Assembly: GCF_006539185.1 (NCBI RefSeq)
Contig: NZ_BJMN01000063.1
Location: forward strand, 1 to 40,133
Direction: 5' to 3'
Length of the DNA stretch: 40,133 nucleotides
Source of the DNA: Streptomyces gardneri
Lineage (GTDB): Bacteria > Actinomycetota > Actinomycetes > Streptomycetales > Streptomycetaceae
Position numbers and translations under genes: made by a program. Of this stretch, positions 16,898 to 24,689 are shown in pieces. The notes under the pieces were generated by a model. The model was not told the origin of the DNA, did no database searches, and saw only the letters and a program-made list of their open reading frames with translations. Numbering within the stretch: the stretch's first letter is position 1; each line of letters starts with the position of its first letter.

Positions 16898-17719
16898 ATG
16901 ACAGGACTCGCTTCCGCTTTCCGTACCCTCGCCGTCATCGCCGCGGCCGGGCTGCTCGCCGTGACGGGCGCCGTCGCCGCCCCCGCTCCCCCGGCCTCCG
17001 CCGCACCGGAGCCCAAGGCCCCACGGGAGTTCGTGGCGCTGAGCTCGGTGGACCGGACGATCGTCCAGGAGATGCGCTACACGACGGCGCACAACTTCGT
17101 GGGCGAGCCGATCGACGGCTACCGGCAGCCGCTCTGCATCCTGACGCGGCCGGCCGCCGAGGCGCTGCACCGCGCGCAGGTGCGGCTGCTCGCCCGGGGC
17201 TACACCCTGAAGGTCTACGACTGCTACCGGCCGCAGCGGGCCGTCGACCACTTCGTGCGCTGGGCGAAGGACCTGGAGGACGAGCGCATGAAGGAGGAGT
17301 TCTATCCGCTCGTCGCCAAGTCGAGGCTGTTCACGGACGGTTACATCGCGGAGAAGTCCGGGCACAGCCGGGGCTCGACGGTGGACCTGACGATCGTGCG
17401 GCTGCCCGCGGTGCCCACGCGCGCGTACGTGCCGGGCGAGGCGCTGACCGAGTGCTACGGGCCGCGGGAGGAGCGGTTTCCGGACAACTCCGTGGACATG
17501 GGTACCGGGTACGACTGCTTCGACACGCGCTCGCACACCGACGACCCGCGGATCCAGGGTGCGCAGCGGGCCAACCGGCAGCTCCTGAAGGGCGTGCTCG
17601 CGGAGCAGGGGTTCGTGAACCTGCCCGAGGAGTGGTGGCACTTCACCTTCAAGACGGAGCCGTTCCCGGGGACGTTCTTCGACTTCCCGGTGGCGCGGAG
17701 GTCGGTGGCCGGGCACTGA
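16898..17719 (+). CDS. Secreted D-alanyl-D-alanine dipeptidase (VanX-like, M15D)
   Basis: A 273-aa zinc dipeptidase that cleaves D-Ala-D-Ala or related cell-wall dipeptides. The signal peptide covers about residues 1-36, with a hydrophobic core LAVIAAAGLLAVTGAVAA and an Ala-rich cleavage region. The zinc motif SGHSRGSTVD (residues 154-163) gives His156 and Asp163. EEWWH gives catalytic Glu244 and zinc ligand His248. The secretion signal argues for peptidoglycan turnover rather than cytosolic vancomycin resistance, and no vanH or vanA neighbours are present. The start could be the ATG at 16898 or the in-frame GTG at 16892. It is divergent from the Nudix gene. Confidence 0.9.
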   Translation: MTGLASAFRTLAVIAAAGLLAVTGAVAAPAPPASAAPEPKAPREFVALSSVDRTIVQEMRYTTAHNFVGEPIDGYRQPLCILTRPAAEALHRAQVRLLARGYTLKVYDCYRPQRAVDHFVRWAKDLEDERMKEEFYPLVAKSRLFTDGYIAEKSGHSRGSTVDLTIVRLPAVPTRAYVPGEALTECYGPREERFPDNSVDMGTGYDCFDTRSHTDDPRIQGAQRANRQLLKGVLAEQGFVNLPEEWWHFTFKTEPFPGTFFDFPVARRSVAGH

Positions 17720-17751
17720 GTCTTCCCCGTCCGGGTCGCCCGTGCCACACT

Positions 17752-17768
17752 TCTGACGCTTCGTCAGA
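17752..17768. promoter_or_regulatory. Perfect palindromic operator candidate before the DUF35/thiolase pair
   Basis: TCTGACGCTTCGTCAGA has perfect 7-bp arms around CTT and ends 31 bp before the ATG at 17800. The shape fits a TetR-type dimer site. No regulator gene is adjacent, so the cognate protein is unknown. Confidence 0.55.
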
Positions 17769-17799
17769 TCAGTGGTGATCGGTGGTTCGGGAGGCCTCG

Positions 17800-18273
17800 A
17801 TGGCACGGACGCGCAGACCGGTGGTGGCCCGGTGGTTCACCGACGACTCGGTGCCGGAGGAGGAGTTCCGGCTGCTCGGGACCCGCTGCACGGCCTGCGC
17901 CTCGGTCTTCTTCCCCCGCGAGGACGACTGGTGCCGCAATCCGGGGTGCCCCGGCGGGGGTGAACTCGCCGAGGTGCCGCTCTCGCCGCGCGGCCGGGTC
18001 TGGTCGTACACCGACGGCCGGTACCGGCCGCCGGCCCCGTACGTCTCCGACCCCGAGGCGCCCTGGGAGCCGTACACGCTCGTGGCCGTGGAACTGGCGG
18101 CCGAGGCGATGGTGGTCCTGGGACAGGCGGCCCCGGGGGTGCGGCCGGCCGATCTCGCGGTGGGTACGGAGGTGGAGGTGGTGCCCGGCGTCCTGAACGA
18201 GGACGACGTGCACACCTGGACCACCTGGAACTGGCGCCCCGTCGCCCGGGACGAGCGGGAGGAGCGGTCGTGA
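17800..18273 (+). CDS. Zn-ribbon OB-fold protein (DUF35), thiolase partner
   Basis: A 157-aa small protein with an N-terminal rubredoxin-like zinc ribbon (CTAC at about 31-34 and CRNPGC at about 46-51) and a C-terminal OB fold (GRVWSYTDGRY to TEVEVVPG). DUF35 proteins bind acyl-CoA and form complexes with SCP2-type thiolases or Ltp aldolases in sterol, lipid and aromatic pathways. The ATG at 17800 has GGGAGG five bases upstream. The stop overlaps the GTG of the thiolase by 4 nt, so the two subunits are translationally coupled. A palindrome at 17752-17768 may be their operator. Confidence 0.9.
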   Translation: MARTRRPVVARWFTDDSVPEEEFRLLGTRCTACASVFFPREDDWCRNPGCPGGGELAEVPLSPRGRVWSYTDGRYRPPAPYVSDPEAPWEPYTLVAVELAAEAMVVLGQAAPGVRPADLAVGTEVEVVPGVLNEDDVHTWTTWNWRPVARDEREERS

Positions 18274-19457
18274 ACGACATCGCCGTCCTCGGGGCCGGAA
18301 TGCACCCCTGGGGCAAGTGGGGCCGGAGTTTCGTCGGTTACGGGACGGCCGCCGCCCGCGCCGCGCTCGCCGACGCCGGTCTGGAGTGGACGGACGTCGG
18401 CTCGATCGTCGGCGCGAACACCATGCGGTGCGGCTATCCCGGTTACGTGGCGGGGGCGACCTTCGCCCAGGCCCTCGGCTGGCAGGGCGCGCGGGTCACC
18501 AGCGTGTACGCGGCCTGTGCCTCGGGCGCGCAGGCCATCGCGACCGCCCGCGCCCAGATCCTGGCCGGTCTCGCGGACGTGGTCCTGGTGGTCGGCGCGG
18601 ACGCCACCCCCAAGGGGTTCCTCGCCCCGACCGGCGGCGAGCGGCCGGACGATCCGGACTGGCTGCGGTTCCGCGTGCTCGGGGCGACCAATCCCGCGTA
18701 CTTCGCTCTCTACGCCCGCCGCAGGATGGCCCTGTACGGCGACACGACCGAGGACTTCGCCCAGGTGAAGGTGAAGAACGCGGCGGCCGGCGCGCTCAAT
18801 CCGCTCGCCCGCTACCGCACGCGCGTGACCGCCGAGGAGGTCGCCGCCTCCGCCGTCGTCGCCGATCCGCTGCGGCTCCTCGACATCTGCGCGACCTCGG
18901 ACGGGGGCGCCGCGCTCGTCCTGTCCAGCATGGACTTCGCGCGCCGGCACGGGCGGCCCGATCCGGTACGGGTGCGGGCCGTGTCCACGGTCTCCCCCAC
19001 GTACCCCAAGGCGGTGCTCGACCTGCCCGACATCGCGACCGACTCGGCGGCCGTGGTCTCCCCCGCGCCGCACGGATTCCGCGCCTCGATCGCGCGGGCA
19101 GCGTACGAGGAGGCGGGGATCGGGCCCGAGGACCTGTCCCTCGCGGAGGTGTACGACCTGTCCACCGCGCTGGAGCTGGAGTGGTACGAGGACATCGGGC
19201 TCTGTGGGACGGGCGAGGGCGCCAAGCTGCTGCGCGAGGGCGTCACCGCGCTGGGCGGACGGCTGCCGGTCAACACCAGCGGCGGCCTCGCCTCCTTCGG
19301 GGAGGCCGTACCCGCGCAGGCGATCGCCCAGGTCTGCGAGCTGACCTGGCAGCTGCGGGGCACGGCGGGCGACCGGCAGGTGCCCGGGGCCCGCGTCGGC
19401 ATCACCGCGAACCAGGGCCTGTTCGGGCACGGGTCGGCGGTCGTGGCGGTGCGCTGA
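18270..19457 (+). CDS. SCP2-type thiolase / lipid-transfer-protein aldolase
   Basis: A 395-aa thiolase-fold protein. The nucleophile-like Cys83 lies in VYAACASGAQA. NTSGGLASFGEA and the closing TANQGLFGHGSAVV follow. The second catalytic cysteine of classical thiolases (CxGxG) is not present; the equivalent place reads GLFGHG, as in SCP2-thiolases and Ltp-type proteins. With the coupled DUF35 subunit it probably acts on acyl-CoA chains, either as a thiolase or as a retro-aldolase as in steroid side-chain loss. The substrate is not known. The GTG at 18270 overlaps the upstream stop (GTGA). A perfect hairpin terminator directly follows. Confidence 0.88.
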   Translation: MNDIAVLGAGMHPWGKWGRSFVGYGTAAARAALADAGLEWTDVGSIVGANTMRCGYPGYVAGATFAQALGWQGARVTSVYAACASGAQAIATARAQILAGLADVVLVVGADATPKGFLAPTGGERPDDPDWLRFRVLGATNPAYFALYARRRMALYGDTTEDFAQVKVKNAAAGALNPLARYRTRVTAEEVAASAVVADPLRLLDICATSDGGAALVLSSMDFARRHGRPDPVRVRAVSTVSPTYPKAVLDLPDIATDSAAVVSPAPHGFRASIARAAYEEAGIGPEDLSLAEVYDLSTALELEWYEDIGLCGTGEGAKLLREGVTALGGRLPVNTSGGLASFGEAVPAQAIAQVCELTWQLRGTAGDRQVPGARVGITANQGLFGHGSAVVAVR

Positions 19458-19481
19458 ACCCCCTCCGTGAGGAGGGGGTTC
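19456..19481 (+). terminator. Hairpin terminator after the thiolase gene
   Basis: GAACCCCCTCC and GGAGGGGGTTC form a perfect 11-bp stem with a GTGA loop, overlapping the thiolase stop codon and followed by TTCAGG. Confidence 0.8.
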
Positions 19482-19488
19482 TTCAGGA

Positions 19489-19513
19489 GGGGGTCCCTCG
19501 GGGAGGGGCCCTC
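19489..19513 (-). terminator. Hairpin after the conservon (minus-strand end)
   Basis: GGGTCCCTC (19491-19499) pairs with GAGGGGCCC (19503-19511) with one wobble and a 3-base loop, 13 bp beyond the cvnD stop. It probably ends the conservon transcript. Confidence 0.55.
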
Positions 19514-19525
19514 AGGCGGTGGCCC

Positions 19526-20131
19526 TCAGGTGGTGGCCGGCGCGTGGCTCCTGTCCGCGAGGACCAGAGCGTGCTGGACGACCGCCACGAGGACGTTCTT
19601 CACCGACTCCCGGTCCCTGGCGTCGCACATCAGGAGCTCGACCTCGGGGTCCAGGTCGAGCGCCCCGCGCACGCTCTCGGCGGGGAACCGCCGGGCGCCC
19701 TCGAAGCAGTTGACGGCGACCGTGAAGGGGATGCCGCGCCGCTCGAAGTAGTCGATGGCCGCGAAGCTGTCCTCCAGGCGGCGGGTGTCCGCGAGGACGA
19801 TCGCGCCGAGCGCGCCCTGTGCGAGCTCGTCCCACAGGAACCAGAAGCGGTCCTGGCCGGGGGTCCCGAACAGGTACAGGACGAGGTCCTCGCGGAGGGT
19901 GATCCGGCCGAAGTCCATGGCGACCGTGGTGGTGGTCTTGTTCTCGACGCCGTGGAGGTCGTCGACGGGCCGCCCCGCCTCACTGAGGACCTCCTCGGTG
20001 CGCAGGGGCCTGATCTCGCTGACCGCGCCCACCAGCGTCGTCTTGCCGACCCCGAACCCGCCCGCGACGAGGATCTTCAGGGTCACCGGCTCGACGAGCG
20101 GCTTCTTGCGGCTAGAGCGCCCGAAGGCCAT
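19526..20131 (-). CDS. cvnD: Conservon GTPase CvnD
   Basis: A 201-aa Ras-like small GTPase of the MglA/CvnD group. The P-loop is GGFGVGKTT near residues 24-32. The switch region (ENKTTTTVAMDFG) is followed by FGTPGQDRF in place of DxxGQ. VAVNCFEG takes the place of NKxD, a common deviation in this group. It is the last gene of a cvnABCD operon, which forms a membrane-associated complex resembling a eukaryotic GPCR-G protein module and controls development or antibiotic production in Streptomyces. The start overlaps cvnC by 20 nt. A hairpin lies just after the stop. Confidence 0.93.
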   Translation of the reverse strand: MAFGRSSRKKPLVEPVTLKILVAGGFGVGKTTLVGAVSEIRPLRTEEVLSEAGRPVDDLHGVENKTTTTVAMDFGRITLREDLVLYLFGTPGQDRFWFLWDELAQGALGAIVLADTRRLEDSFAAIDYFERRGIPFTVAVNCFEGARRFPAESVRGALDLDPEVELLMCDARDRESVKNVLVAVVQHALVLADRSHAPATT

Positions 20132-20552
20132 TGATCACCTCGCGAAGGATGCTCACGTCCGGCAGCTCGGCCGGCGGAACGGGGCGGGTCACATGGACGA
20201 GTTCGTCCTCGACGAGATCGCCGACGAGGACCCGGACCACCCCGACGGGGAGGTCGAGTCCTGCGGCGAGCTCGGCGATCGACTGGGGCTGCTCGGAGCA
20301 GCGCTCGACGATCTCCACGTGTTCCGGGGAGAGCGTCTGGTCACGGCCGGGGTCGTCGGCGGCGGGCTCGGGGACCACCAACGCGATCAGGTCGAGCCGG
20401 TGACGGGTGGCGGCGCTGGTCCGGCCGCGGGTCATCGCGTACGGACGGACCACCGGCCCGGCGTCGGCGTCGAACCAGTGGTGGTGACCGGGGGCCCGCC
20501 CCTCGGTCGCCTGGTTCGGCTCGGCTGCGTCACTCATGCCCGTCCCACTCAC
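20112..20552 (-). CDS. cvnC: Conservon DUF742 protein CvnC
   Basis: A 146-aa protein with the DUF742 fold: the marker VVRPYAMTRGRT, then a winged-helix-like LSPEHVEIVERCSEQPQSIA, and VLVGDLVEDELVHV. DUF742 proteins act between the sensor and the GTPase. The GTG at 20552 overlaps the cvnB stop as GTGA, so I take it as the start; the ATG at 20537 (MSDAAEPNQ) is possible. It is the third gene of the conservon. Confidence 0.92.
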   Translation of the reverse strand: MSGTGMSDAAEPNQATEGRAPGHHHWFDADAGPVVRPYAMTRGRTSAATRHRLDLIALVVPEPAADDPGRDQTLSPEHVEIVERCSEQPQSIAELAAGLDLPVGVVRVLVGDLVEDELVHVTRPVPPAELPDVSILREVINGLRAL

Positions 20553-20998
20553 CCTCCGGAGGGCAGGCCGGTCCGGGGGGCCGTCGTGAGGTGGGCCCCG
20601 ACCCGCTTCACCATCAGCGTCATCTCGTAGGCCACCTGGCCGACGTCGGAGTCGGCGTCGGCGAGGACGGCCAGGCAGCTGCCGTCACCGGCGGCCGTGA
20701 CGAACAGGAAGGCGTCCTCCAGCTCGACGACCGTCTGCCGGACCCTGCCCGCCTCGAAGTGGCGCCCGACGCCCTTGGCGAGGCTGTGGAAGCCGGACGC
20801 CACGGCGGCCAGGTGCTCGCCGTCCTCGCGGGTCAGCTGCTGCGAGGCGCCGGTGGGCAGCCCGTCGCTGGAGAGCACCAGGGCCTTGCGGATGGACCCG
20901 ACCCGCTGGACGAGTTCGTCGAGGAGCCAGTTCAGCTCTCCGTTTCCGTGGCCGAATGCGGAGGTGGTGCTGGGTGCTGCGGCGTTCGGTGCGGTCAT
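20549..20998 (-). CDS. cvnB: Conservon roadblock/LC7 protein CvnB
   Basis: A 149-aa roadblock/LC7-domain protein (NWLLDELVQRVGSIRKALVL, then SSDGLP; later VVELEDAFLFVTAAGDGSCLAVL). In MglB-type relatives this fold acts as a GTPase-activating partner, so it probably regulates CvnD. The ATG at 20998 overlaps the cvnA stop by 4 nt. Confidence 0.93.
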   Translation of the reverse strand: MTAPNAAAPSTTSAFGHGNGELNWLLDELVQRVGSIRKALVLSSDGLPTGASQQLTREDGEHLAAVASGFHSLAKGVGRHFEAGRVRQTVVELEDAFLFVTAAGDGSCLAVLADADSDVGQVAYEMTLMVKRVGAHLTTAPRTGLPSGG

Positions 20999-23787
20999 CG
21001 ACCGTCCCCCTCGGGTGTCGTTCCTGGTGCTGACGTGTCGTCCGGGTCCGCTGTGTGCCGTCGGCCGCGCTGCCAGCCGCGCTGCATGGCGGCCATGCGG
21101 GCGCGTACCTCCTCGGCGTCGCGCTCCTCGAAGGATTCGGGCCCGGCGGCGCCGACGGTCGTACGGTCGTCGGCTCCCGCTCCGGTGCCACGGTCGGCCG
21201 GGCCCTCGGTCTCGCGCAGCTGGGGCGCGAGGTTGGCCTGGCGGACGCGGCGGGGCAGCCCGCCGAACGGCTCGGGGGCCTCCGCCACCACGGGACCCTC
21301 CGGCGGTACGGGAACGAGGGTGGGGCCCTGGACCGGTACCGGGACCGGTCCCGCGTCGGGGACCGCGGGGTGCGAGCGGCCAGGCTCGTCGACGCGGCGG
21401 CCGCGGTCCACGATCAGCGTCGGGGTGGAGCGGCGCGGCAGCGGTACGGGGCCGCGTACGGCTCCGTCGGCGTGCGCGTCGTCCTCGCCGCGGCCGGTCG
21501 TCTGGTCGGGGGCCTGCTGGTGCTGCTCGCCGGCCGGGGCGAGGCCCGAGCGGCGGCGGTCACGGGGCCGGAAGAGGCCGCCGCGCTCGCTCTCGGTGTC
21601 GAGGATGTCGGCGGACCGGTCGAACAGCACGTCGAACTCGTCGGCGTCGAGCGGCGCCTCCAGCTCGACGGGTCCGTCCAGGACGCCGGGGGCCTCGGTC
21701 ACGTCGGGGACCCGGGCGAGCACGGGACGGCGCGTGGGCAGCGGGGTGGGCGCGTCGGTGTCCCCGTCGAGGCGGCCGGATCCGTCGGCGTGACCGGCGC
21801 GCTCCAGGGCCTTGCCGTCCAGGGTCCTGGCGTCCACGGGATCGCGGTCCACGGACTTGCGGTCCAGGCGGAATCCGGCGCCCTGGGTCTCGGGCGCGTC
21901 GGTGAGCAGCGCGGCCGGGATGAAGACGACCGCGGTGGTCCCGCCGTACGGGGAGGTCTGGAGCGAGACGCGGACGTTCTGCCGCTGCGCGAGCCGGCTG
22001 ACCACGAAGAGGCCGAGGCGGTCGGTGTCCGAGAGCTCGAACTCGGGGGTCTCGGCGAGCCGGAGGTTGGCGTCGAGCAGCGCGTCGGCGTTCATGCCGA
22101 GGCCGCGGTCGTGGATCTCCAGGGTGAAGCCGTTGGCGACGCGCTCGCCGAGCACCTGCACGGCGGTGTGCGGCGGCGAGAACACCGTGGCGTTCTCGAG
22201 GAGTTCCGCGATGAGGTGCGTGAGGTCGGCGACGGCGGGGCCGCCCACGCCGAGGCGGGGCAGCCTGCGCACCTCGATCCGCTCGTAGTCCTCGACCTCG
22301 GCGACGGCGGCGCGGACCACGTCCATGAGCTGGACGGGCTTGCGCCACTGGCGGGAGGCCGCGGCGCCGGACAGGATCACGAGGCCCTCGGCGTGCCGGC
22401 GCATGCGGGTGGTGAGGTGGTCGAGCCGGAAGAGGTCCGCGAGCTCGTCGGTGTCCTCCGTGCGCCGCTCCATCGTGTCGAGGAGGGTGAGCTGGCGGTG
22501 GAGCAGTACCTGGTTGCGGCGGGCGAGGTTGACGAACACCTCGGAGACCCCGCGGCGCAGCTCCGACTGCTTGACGGCGGCCTCGACGGCGGCGCGCTGG
22601 AGGGTGTTGAGGGCCTGGCCGACCTGGCCGACCTCGTCCTCCCCGTACCGGAGGTGGGGCACCTCGGTGCCGACGTCGACGTGCTCGCCGGCGGCGAGCC
22701 GGCGCATGACGCTGGGCAGCCGCACGCCGGAGACCTCCTGGGCCTCCTTCTGGAGGCGGCGCAGGTCGTGGACGAGGGAGCGGCCGATGCGGACGGAGAT
22801 GACGATCGAGGCGAGCAGGGCGAGGAAGCCGAGGACGCCGGCGACGCCGACCTTGAGGAGCACGCTGTAGGCGGCGGGCTGGACGCGGTCCTGGTAGCGG
22901 TCGCCCGCCGCGGTGTTCTCGCGGGCGAGGTCGTCCAGGACGGGGCTCGCCTCCTCCTGCCAGTAGGCGGCGGTGACGGCGCGCGGCTCGTCGGTGGGGC
23001 CCTCGTCGATGATCGCCTTCTCGGCGGCCCGCAGCGCGGAGGTCTCGGGGCTGGCCCAGTACTTCTCGAAGCGCTCGCGCTCGCTGGTCGGCAGGAGTTC
23101 GAGGTTGACCTCGTAGAACTGCTCGCGGTTGGCGACGAGGTCGGACATCGCCCGGAGCTCCGGGGCGGTGATCCGGTCCGCGACGAGCGCGGAGAGGACG
23201 AGCGCGTCCTCACGGGAGAGGACCTCGCGGGCGCGGGTGATGCCGACGAGGGCGCGGCCCTGCTTGTCCATCTCCACGTTCTCGAGGGCGTGGAGGGTGA
23301 TGAGGAAGCTGTAGCAGGGGTCGACGAGCCGGTTGTAGAACTCGAGGGCCTGGATGCGGCCGATGCTGCGCTTCTCGACGGAGCGGCGCAGCGACTCGAG
23401 GTCGTCGAGTGCTTCGAGGAGGGAGTTGAGCCGCTGGGTGGTGACGGGCCGCATCTCCTCGCGGACGCCCGGGTCGGCGGCGTTCGCGCGGATCCGGGAT
23501 ATCTGCCGGTCGGTGGCCCGGCGGGTCTCGCGCAGGGAGGCGAGGGCCGTGGAACCCCGGGGGTCGGCGAGGTAGACGAGCGACTGGCGGCGTTCGAGCT
23601 GGATGACACGGGCGGTGTCCTCCAGCGGGTAGCCGACCTTCTCGACGATGTAGGCGACGTCGAGGAGCTGGTCGGCCTCCCGGCCCGTCAGGACGGTCGC
23701 GAAGGCCCAGAGGCCGGTCAGGGAGACGAGCGGTACGAGGAGCAACGCCACGATCTTCCGGCGGATGGACTTCCCGCGAAAGCGCAT
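20995..23787 (-). CDS. cvnA: Conservon sensor CvnA (NIT domain, HATPase_c)
   Basis: A 930-aa membrane sensor. A helix at about residues 11-33 is followed by a nitrate/nitrite-sensing-type extracytoplasmic helical domain. The second helix (LLKVGVAGVLGFLALLASIV) leads to a HAMP-like linker. A dimerisation region contains LFRLDHLTTRMRRHAEGL. A GHKL ATPase follows with N box ELLENA, G1 DRGLGM and G2 DRLGLFVV. About 270 residues of proline- and charge-rich tail follow. It is atypical as a histidine kinase, and no response regulator is encoded nearby. The ATG at 23787 (MRFRGKSIRRKIVALL) has GGGGGAGG just upstream; an in-frame upstream start lacks support. First gene of the conservon. Confidence 0.92.
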   Translation of the reverse strand: MRFRGKSIRRKIVALLLVPLVSLTGLWAFATVLTGREADQLLDVAYIVEKVGYPLEDTARVIQLERRQSLVYLADPRGSTALASLRETRRATDRQISRIRANAADPGVREEMRPVTTQRLNSLLEALDDLESLRRSVEKRSIGRIQALEFYNRLVDPCYSFLITLHALENVEMDKQGRALVGITRAREVLSREDALVLSALVADRITAPELRAMSDLVANREQFYEVNLELLPTSERERFEKYWASPETSALRAAEKAIIDEGPTDEPRAVTAAYWQEEASPVLDDLARENTAAGDRYQDRVQPAAYSVLLKVGVAGVLGFLALLASIVISVRIGRSLVHDLRRLQKEAQEVSGVRLPSVMRRLAAGEHVDVGTEVPHLRYGEDEVGQVGQALNTLQRAAVEAAVKQSELRRGVSEVFVNLARRNQVLLHRQLTLLDTMERRTEDTDELADLFRLDHLTTRMRRHAEGLVILSGAAASRQWRKPVQLMDVVRAAVAEVEDYERIEVRRLPRLGVGGPAVADLTHLIAELLENATVFSPPHTAVQVLGERVANGFTLEIHDRGLGMNADALLDANLRLAETPEFELSDTDRLGLFVVSRLAQRQNVRVSLQTSPYGGTTAVVFIPAALLTDAPETQGAGFRLDRKSVDRDPVDARTLDGKALERAGHADGSGRLDGDTDAPTPLPTRRPVLARVPDVTEAPGVLDGPVELEAPLDADEFDVLFDRSADILDTESERGGLFRPRDRRRSGLAPAGEQHQQAPDQTTGRGEDDAHADGAVRGPVPLPRRSTPTLIVDRGRRVDEPGRSHPAVPDAGPVPVPVQGPTLVPVPPEGPVVAEAPEPFGGLPRRVRQANLAPQLRETEGPADRGTGAGADDRTTVGAAGPESFEERDAEEVRARMAAMQRGWQRGRRHTADPDDTSAPGTTPEGDGR

Positions 23788-24202
23788 GGCCTCCCCCAGC
23801 TCGGCCCCCGCGCGCCACGGAGGTCCTGCACGTTCGTGTCGGCGCGCGTCAACACGCGGCGTCAACCTTCGGTTTCAAACAAATGGCGGCGTGAGCCTAC
23901 TACTGCATCACGGCCATCTCGAAGGCATGTCCGGACGATTTTCAGCCTGTCGAGTGAGTGTTGATCATGAGATGTCCCAGTATTCGGGGAGTTGGGATCG
24001 GCCACTGTGGCACAGGACACCTGATGGTGTGCCATTTCTCCGGCCTGCGGAGATGGCTGGAAGTGTGCGTTCCGGTCAGATTCAGGCGAAACCTTTTCCC
24101 GCTCTCGTGCGTCATTAAGTACGGGGAGGGTCCTGTCCGCGTAAAGGCGCTCACAACGGGCAGCCACCCCGGAGGCGTTCAGTGGTGGGGAGTGACAGGA
24201 CG
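23788..24202. other. Divergent intergenic region upstream of cvnA and the 24203 gene
   Basis: This 415-bp gap is visibly AT-richer than its neighbours (about half GC around 23941-24000) and codes for nothing I can support. It must hold the conservon promoter on one strand and that of the small membrane protein on the other. A hairpin with a bulge is visible at 24008-24034: TGGC/GCCA outside, ACACC-TGAT-GGTGT inside. No specific promoter hexamers could be assigned with confidence. Confidence 0.6.
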
Positions 24203-24595
24203 ATGGAACACGAGTCGCGGTCGGCGCGGCAGTTGTGGGTGGACGACGAGAAGGGCCGGCAGCGGATGCCCGATCCGGTGCGTACCGCAGCCGTACGCGC
24301 CGTGATGATCACGTCGGTGACGCTCATCCAGGGGGTGGTGGCCTTCTTCTGCTCGGTCGCGGGCTCCTGGCTGGCCTTCCCGATGACCATCAGTTCAGTG
24401 GCGTCGACGGTCGTGGCGACCTGGAGCGTCCTCGACGTCTGGATCACCCGTCAGGTGTGGCGCCAGCGCAACGGGGTCGTGTCGGAACCGAGCAGTACGG
24501 CACGTCGGCTGCGGCGCGAACGGCGCGCGGAGGAACGGTCGGAGCGCAGGTCCGACGGCCGGACGGAGTCGGCCCGGCTGTCCGAGGCGGCCTGA
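24203..24595 (+). CDS. Small conserved-looking membrane protein
   Basis: A 130-aa protein of unknown function. The N-terminus is charged (SARQLWVDDEKGRQRMPDPVR). Two hydrophobic segments follow at about residues 35-57 (MITSVTLIQGVVAFFCSVAG) and 61-82 (FPMTISSVASTVVATWSVLD). The C-terminus is very basic and disordered-looking (ARRLRRERRAEERSERRSDG). The ATG at 24203 (MEHESRSARQLW) has GGAG and AGGA upstream; the GTG at 24182 is an alternative. It is divergent from the conservon across a long regulatory gap and is followed by a strong terminator. Confidence 0.75.
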   Translation: MEHESRSARQLWVDDEKGRQRMPDPVRTAAVRAVMITSVTLIQGVVAFFCSVAGSWLAFPMTISSVASTVVATWSVLDVWITRQVWRQRNGVVSEPSSTARRLRRERRAEERSERRSDGRTESARLSEAA

Positions 24596-24606
24596 GCCCG
24601 GCACGT

Positions 24607-24658
24607 GTGACGGAGCGGCCCGGTCCGAGCCGGCGCGCGTGACGGAGCGGCCCGGTCC
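24607..24658. repeat. Duplicated left arm of terminator
   Basis: The 20-base sequence GTGACGGAGCGGCCCGGTCC is present twice, at 24607-24626 and 24639-24658. The second copy forms the left arm of the terminator at 24641-24684; the first could pair with the same right arm. Confidence 0.8.
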
Positions 24659-24684
24659 CCTTGCGGGGGCCGGGCCGCTCTGTC
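24641..24684. terminator. Strong bidirectional terminator
   Basis: A 20-bp stem pairs 24641-24660 with 24665-24684, with two wobbles and a TTGC loop. It lies between the convergent ends of the 24203 gene and the SMC-like gene. Confidence 0.85.
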
Positions 24685-24689
24685 GTGCG

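Noticed and set aside
16898..17719. VanX-like gene as part of a vancomycin-resistance cluster
   Set aside because: It has a signal peptide, and no vanH, vanA, vanR or vanS neighbours are present.
21055..23964. Open frame of nearly 970 codons opposite cvnA
   Set aside because: cvnA has clear sensor and ATPase motifs on the other strand; this frame has none.
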